From NCBI RefSeq assembly GCF_028912405.1, contig NZ_JAKELO010000002.1, forward strand, positions 1,745,276 to 1,809,275: a stretch of DNA of 64,000 nucleotides, read 5' to 3'. The translations under genes and the position numbers were made by a program. This DNA is from Methanogenium marinum (GTDB lineage: Archaea > Halobacteriota > Methanomicrobia > Methanomicrobiales > Methanomicrobiaceae). Below the pieces are notes generated by a model, which saw only the letters and a program-made list of their open reading frames with translations, did not search any database and was not told the DNA's origin. Position 1 is the first letter of the stretch, and each line of letters opens with the position of its first letter. Shown here one piece after another: positions 61,664 through 64,000 of this stretch.

Positions 61664-62140
61664 ATGAATGATATTGCACTCAATCGGGAAGACATCACTG
61701 CTTTATCCTCAGACGTTAGGATAGCCATATTAAAGGCACTTGATGACCGGTCAGGGAATAGTATAAACGACCTTGCAGGAGAACTCGATCTTGCCAGGTC
61801 TACTGTCCACCAGCATCTTGGCATTTTAATAGATTCCGGGCTCATAAAAGTGGATGGTAGCAGAAAATGGCGTACCTATTCTCTTACCTCAAAAGCACAA
61901 CGCATTCTCCATCCGGAAAAAGGACACAGAATATTATTGTTGCTCGGCACATCAATTTTTACCCTTACTGCCGGTTTGTTTTTTATTCACTCATATGTAT
62001 GCGGCTATACTGTTCAGGATACCAGTACGATTCATGATCCTCTGATGTTAATCATAGGTGAACTGCTCCTTATTCTGGCAATTGCACTCTGGTATACTCT
62101 TTTCCGTTTGAGAAAAGCAAAGAAAAGGAATTCAATATAA
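61664..62140 (+). CDS. Membrane-tethered ArsR-like winged-helix regulator
   Basis: About 158 residues. A winged helix occupies about 8-78 (LSSDVRIAILKALDDRSGNSINDLAGELDLARSTVHQHLGIL). Two membrane helices follow (ILLLLGTSIFTLTAGLFFIHSY and LMLIIGELLLILAIALWYTLF), then a basic tail. The combination of DNA-binding and membrane helices is common in methanogens. It probably regulates the neighbouring exported-protein genes in response to an envelope signal. Confidence 0.75.
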   Translation: MNDIALNREDITALSSDVRIAILKALDDRSGNSINDLAGELDLARSTVHQHLGILIDSGLIKVDGSRKWRTYSLTSKAQRILHPEKGHRILLLLGTSIFTLTAGLFFIHSYVCGYTVQDTSTIHDPLMLIIGELLLILAIALWYTLFRLRKAKKRNSI

Positions 62141-62142
62141 AT

Positions 62143-62358
62143 TCTGTCCAGCCAAAAATTTCAAAAGAACTGGTAAAATCAGATTGTACGTTCTCCCCTG
62201 CTTTTGATGAGCGCTATTCATATCACGAATTTTCCAGCGAATATGGCGGTATCAAACAAAAATGGGTCATGTACCATTCCGACCCGATGCACAAACGGCA
62301 GAATAAGACATTTGAAAAGAACCTCGTGAAAAATCTGTGCAAAAGAATTCGGATGTGA
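62143..62358 (+). mobile_element. IS1634-type transposase remnant
   Basis: A startless frame reads ISKELVKSDCTFSPAFDERYSYHEFSSEYGGIKQKWVMYHSD and ends KNLVKNLCKRIRM at TGA 62358. The RYSYHE--SEYGG-KQKW segment is what I recognise from IS1634-family (IS4 superfamily) transposases. Only about 70 codons of a protein of over 500 remain, and no inverted repeats are evident. Confidence 0.6.
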
Positions 62359-62436
62359 ACCTGATGCACATAATGCAGAATGTGAGAAAAGTCCTTTCCT
62401 TTTGACGTTTTACTCTCTGTGTTGCAGACCGTGTTT

Positions 62437-64000
62437 CTACATCGCCTCTACCCGGCGGAAACGGAAGATGATACGCCAGTCTTGTTGTTCCCGAAGCGTG
62501 ACCTCATTCATCTCCTCAAGGAATTGGCAGAGGTCCTTCATGTTCTTCGCATGCTGAATCTGGTTTCTGATGGCAGTGATGTGGCGGACGGTGTGTGCAT
62601 ATCGTTCAGCATTGCGCTGATATTCCCGCTGGAGACGGAGTGCAGCTATGGCTGAACCAACGGCGGGGAGGGTGATAGTAAAGAAGGCCAGAATCATGGG
62701 AACGCGAAACGGGTAATCTGTTTCCCAGTGACCGATACCGGTTGCATGAAGAACCGCAAGTATGAGTGTGACAAAAAAGATTGCTACACCTGCATAGGTC
62801 AGCAGTGTGTATGTACGTTGTGCAGATTTCCGTGCTTTTTCATAAAACGTGAGGCGGTTTGTTACCCATGCTGAGCGGAAGAATTTTTTGATGGGCACAT
62901 ACGGAATATCAAGGCGGCAGAAAGAGATGGGCCGTGTGGCCATTATCTCCTCAAATGCCATCACCATCCAGTCGTTTGGGCGGTGGGCCATACTCATGTG
63001 GGGGGGTGTATCCGGTTTTTCACACTGGATACAGATGATGCAGAGAAAGAATGCTGCACGCAGGCGTTCGGCGAGGAAGTTGTAATCAATCCATCTGCGG
63101 TGGAAATCCCCATGGCGTGATGCATACATCAGGAGTATGATAAAGGAGATCTCCAACACCTCAACCCAAACCAGCCAGGGCAACTCCGGGAGAAAAAGTG
63201 TCTGGAATGTAATCGTGGCAACAGCAAGGGCGGCAAGGAGGGTGACAAGCGTGCCGGTCCATGTGTGCAGACGCTGATATTTCTTTGCTAAAAGACGGGT
63301 CTGGGTAAAGTAAGGGAGTAAAGATCCATAAATGGGTTCCAGAACCGTGTCATCCAGTGATGCCACCACCGTTTCCTCATGCAGAGATGTGATGTATCGC
63401 TGGTATGTGGCAGAATAATCGGAGAGATTTACATTTTCTGTGTTGTACTGATTGAGCTGTGCATAGGAATCGAAGATCATATCGTCATGGGGCAGTTCAT
63501 AATGCCTGCCATTCATCGGATCAACTGCAAAAATAGTCCGTCCATGATTTCGTGCAAGATCAAAGACGCTCCCTGGTTTGTAAAGATTTGCACCGGGTTC
63601 CCACTCCCCGATAAGAAGGGCAAGCGTGCACCAGTCGATGATTGTGTCATGGACCGGGTTGAACCCCGGGGTTGCATTTTCGGCACGGACTCTTTCAATG
63701 GTGTGGGCTATGTCCCCCTCAAACGGATCAGTTGTATGATCCGGTTCATTTTCCCCACAATAAATGAGGACTATTTCAGGGGGTGAAATGCCTTCCCATA
63801 TACTGTCTGCAAGCAGTGCCTCAAGAATGGTGTGCTCCGGCCCTGCCTGGTGAGGGAGAATGAACCGGTAAGAATGCGGTGTGCCGGCGAGGCTATTTTC
63901 GATGCGAAGGAACAATTTTTTATTGTCTTCAGTACAGGGCCAGCGGTGAAGTGGTGTTCTGTTACGATAAGTCCCACCTGAACAGAGGTTGCAAGGGGGC
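62437..64000 (-). CDS. SLOG/SLATT-like membrane protein, 5'-truncated at window edge
   Basis: The frame is open past the ORF-track TTG (63915) to the last base of the window (ending PCNLCSGGTYRNRTPLHRWPCTED before LFLRIENS), so the true start lies outside. At least 520 residues. The N-terminal part resembles a SLOG-type nucleotide-sensing fold (PPEIVLIYCGENEPDH; DWCTLALLIGEWEPGANLYKPGSVFDLARNHGRTIFAVD). Then come four membrane helices in two pairs (TLVTLLAALAVATITFQTLF; LEISFIILLMYASRH; TYTLLTYAGVAIFFVTLILAVLH; MILAFFTITLPAVGSAIAALRL), with RWIDYNFLAERLRAAF between them. This is the layout of SLATT-associated proteins linked to nucleotide-signal defence. The family call is from pattern recognition only. 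Confidence 0.6.
   Translation of the reverse strand, partial: PPCNLCSGGTYRNRTPLHRWPCTEDNKKLFLRIENSLAGTPHSYRFILPHQAGPEHTILEALLADSIWEGISPPEIVLIYCGENEPDHTTDPFEGDIAHTIERVRAENATPGFNPVHDTIIDWCTLALLIGEWEPGANLYKPGSVFDLARNHGRTIFAVDPMNGRHYELPHDDMIFDSYAQLNQYNTENVNLSDYSATYQRYITSLHEETVVASLDDTVLEPIYGSLLPYFTQTRLLAKKYQRLHTWTGTLVTLLAALAVATITFQTLFLPELPWLVWVEVLEISFIILLMYASRHGDFHRRWIDYNFLAERLRAAFFLCIICIQCEKPDTPPHMSMAHRPNDWMVMAFEEIMATRPISFCRLDIPYVPIKKFFRSAWVTNRLTFYEKARKSAQRTYTLLTYAGVAIFFVTLILAVLHATGIGHWETDYPFRVPMILAFFTITLPAVGSAIAALRLQREYQRNAERYAHTVRHITAIRNQIQHAKNMKDLCQFLEEMNEVTLREQQDWRIIFRFRRVEAM

Overview
The window looks like the chromosome of a methanogenic archaeon, most likely of the order Methanomicrobiales; the genus cannot be settled from the sequence alone. 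Archaeal markers include a thermosome subunit, deoxyhypusine synthase, aIF1A, TiaS, a multi-OB replication protein A with its COG3390 partner, CTP-type riboflavin kinase, a TIGR00284 dihydropteroate-synthase-like (methanopterin) protein, archaeal FAD synthase, and the acetoacetyl-CoA thiolase/HMG-CoA synthase/DUF35 trio. TATA boxes with short leaders precede many genes. Several start sites carry GGAGGTGA-type ribosome binding sites. PGF-pre-PGF, PEGA and DUF2769 proteins and CheC-type signalling fit Methanomicrobiales.

Layout. 0-10 kb: a 5'-truncated surface protein, a molybdopterin oxidoreductase with a small membrane partner, a KhtT/KhtU-type cation antiporter pair, a resolvase-like regulator that has lost catalytic residues, and an RPA operon with three near-identical OB folds. 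9.3-13.6 kb: DUF1858 protein, CbiZ with a cysteine-rich tail, a stand-alone NrdD C-terminal-like protein, pyrF, deoxyhypusine synthase and a tandem-rhodanese lipoprotein. 13.8-19.4 kb: NuoE-, NuoF- and NuoG-like proteins followed by a polyferredoxin and a tungsten aldehyde:ferredoxin oxidoreductase, which together look like a flavin-based bifurcating or confurcating aldehyde-oxidising complex. 19.4-25.3 kb: TiaS, an archaeal HTH regulator, thermosome, a zinc-ribbon protein and a PEGA-repeat membrane protein. 25.5-30.7 kb: pyruvate:ferredoxin oxidoreductase (porB-A-C-D) and a four-gene signalling operon (CheY-like, CheC, PAS, RecA/KaiC-like). 30.8-41 kb: two tandem paralogous coiled-coil membrane proteins, truA, PHP phosphoesterase, methanopterin-related DHPS homologue, UspA, JAMM protease, FAD synthase, an exporter, a YgjP peptidase, a roughly 0.9 kb gene-poor stretch with palindromes, and ribK-ribB. 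41.3-50.6 kb: the front of the mevalonate pathway (HTH regulator, HMG-CoA synthase, thiolase, DUF35, and further on HMG-CoA reductase), a sensor kinase, Trm5, RimI and DUF1015. 50.7-54.6 kb: an operon of one lipoprotein and five pilin-like membrane proteins. 54.7-58.7 kb: aIF1A, Pcm, DUF2769 and a DEAD-box helicase.

58.7-64 kb is accessory in character. It has a MITE-like inverted-repeat element, a broken clan-CD-like peptidase remnant, two exported proteins of unknown function, a membrane-tethered winged-helix regulator, an IS200/IS605-like terminal hairpin, an IS1634-type transposase remnant and a SLOG/SLATT-like membrane protein cut by the window edge. No rRNA, tRNA or CRISPR array was recognised.
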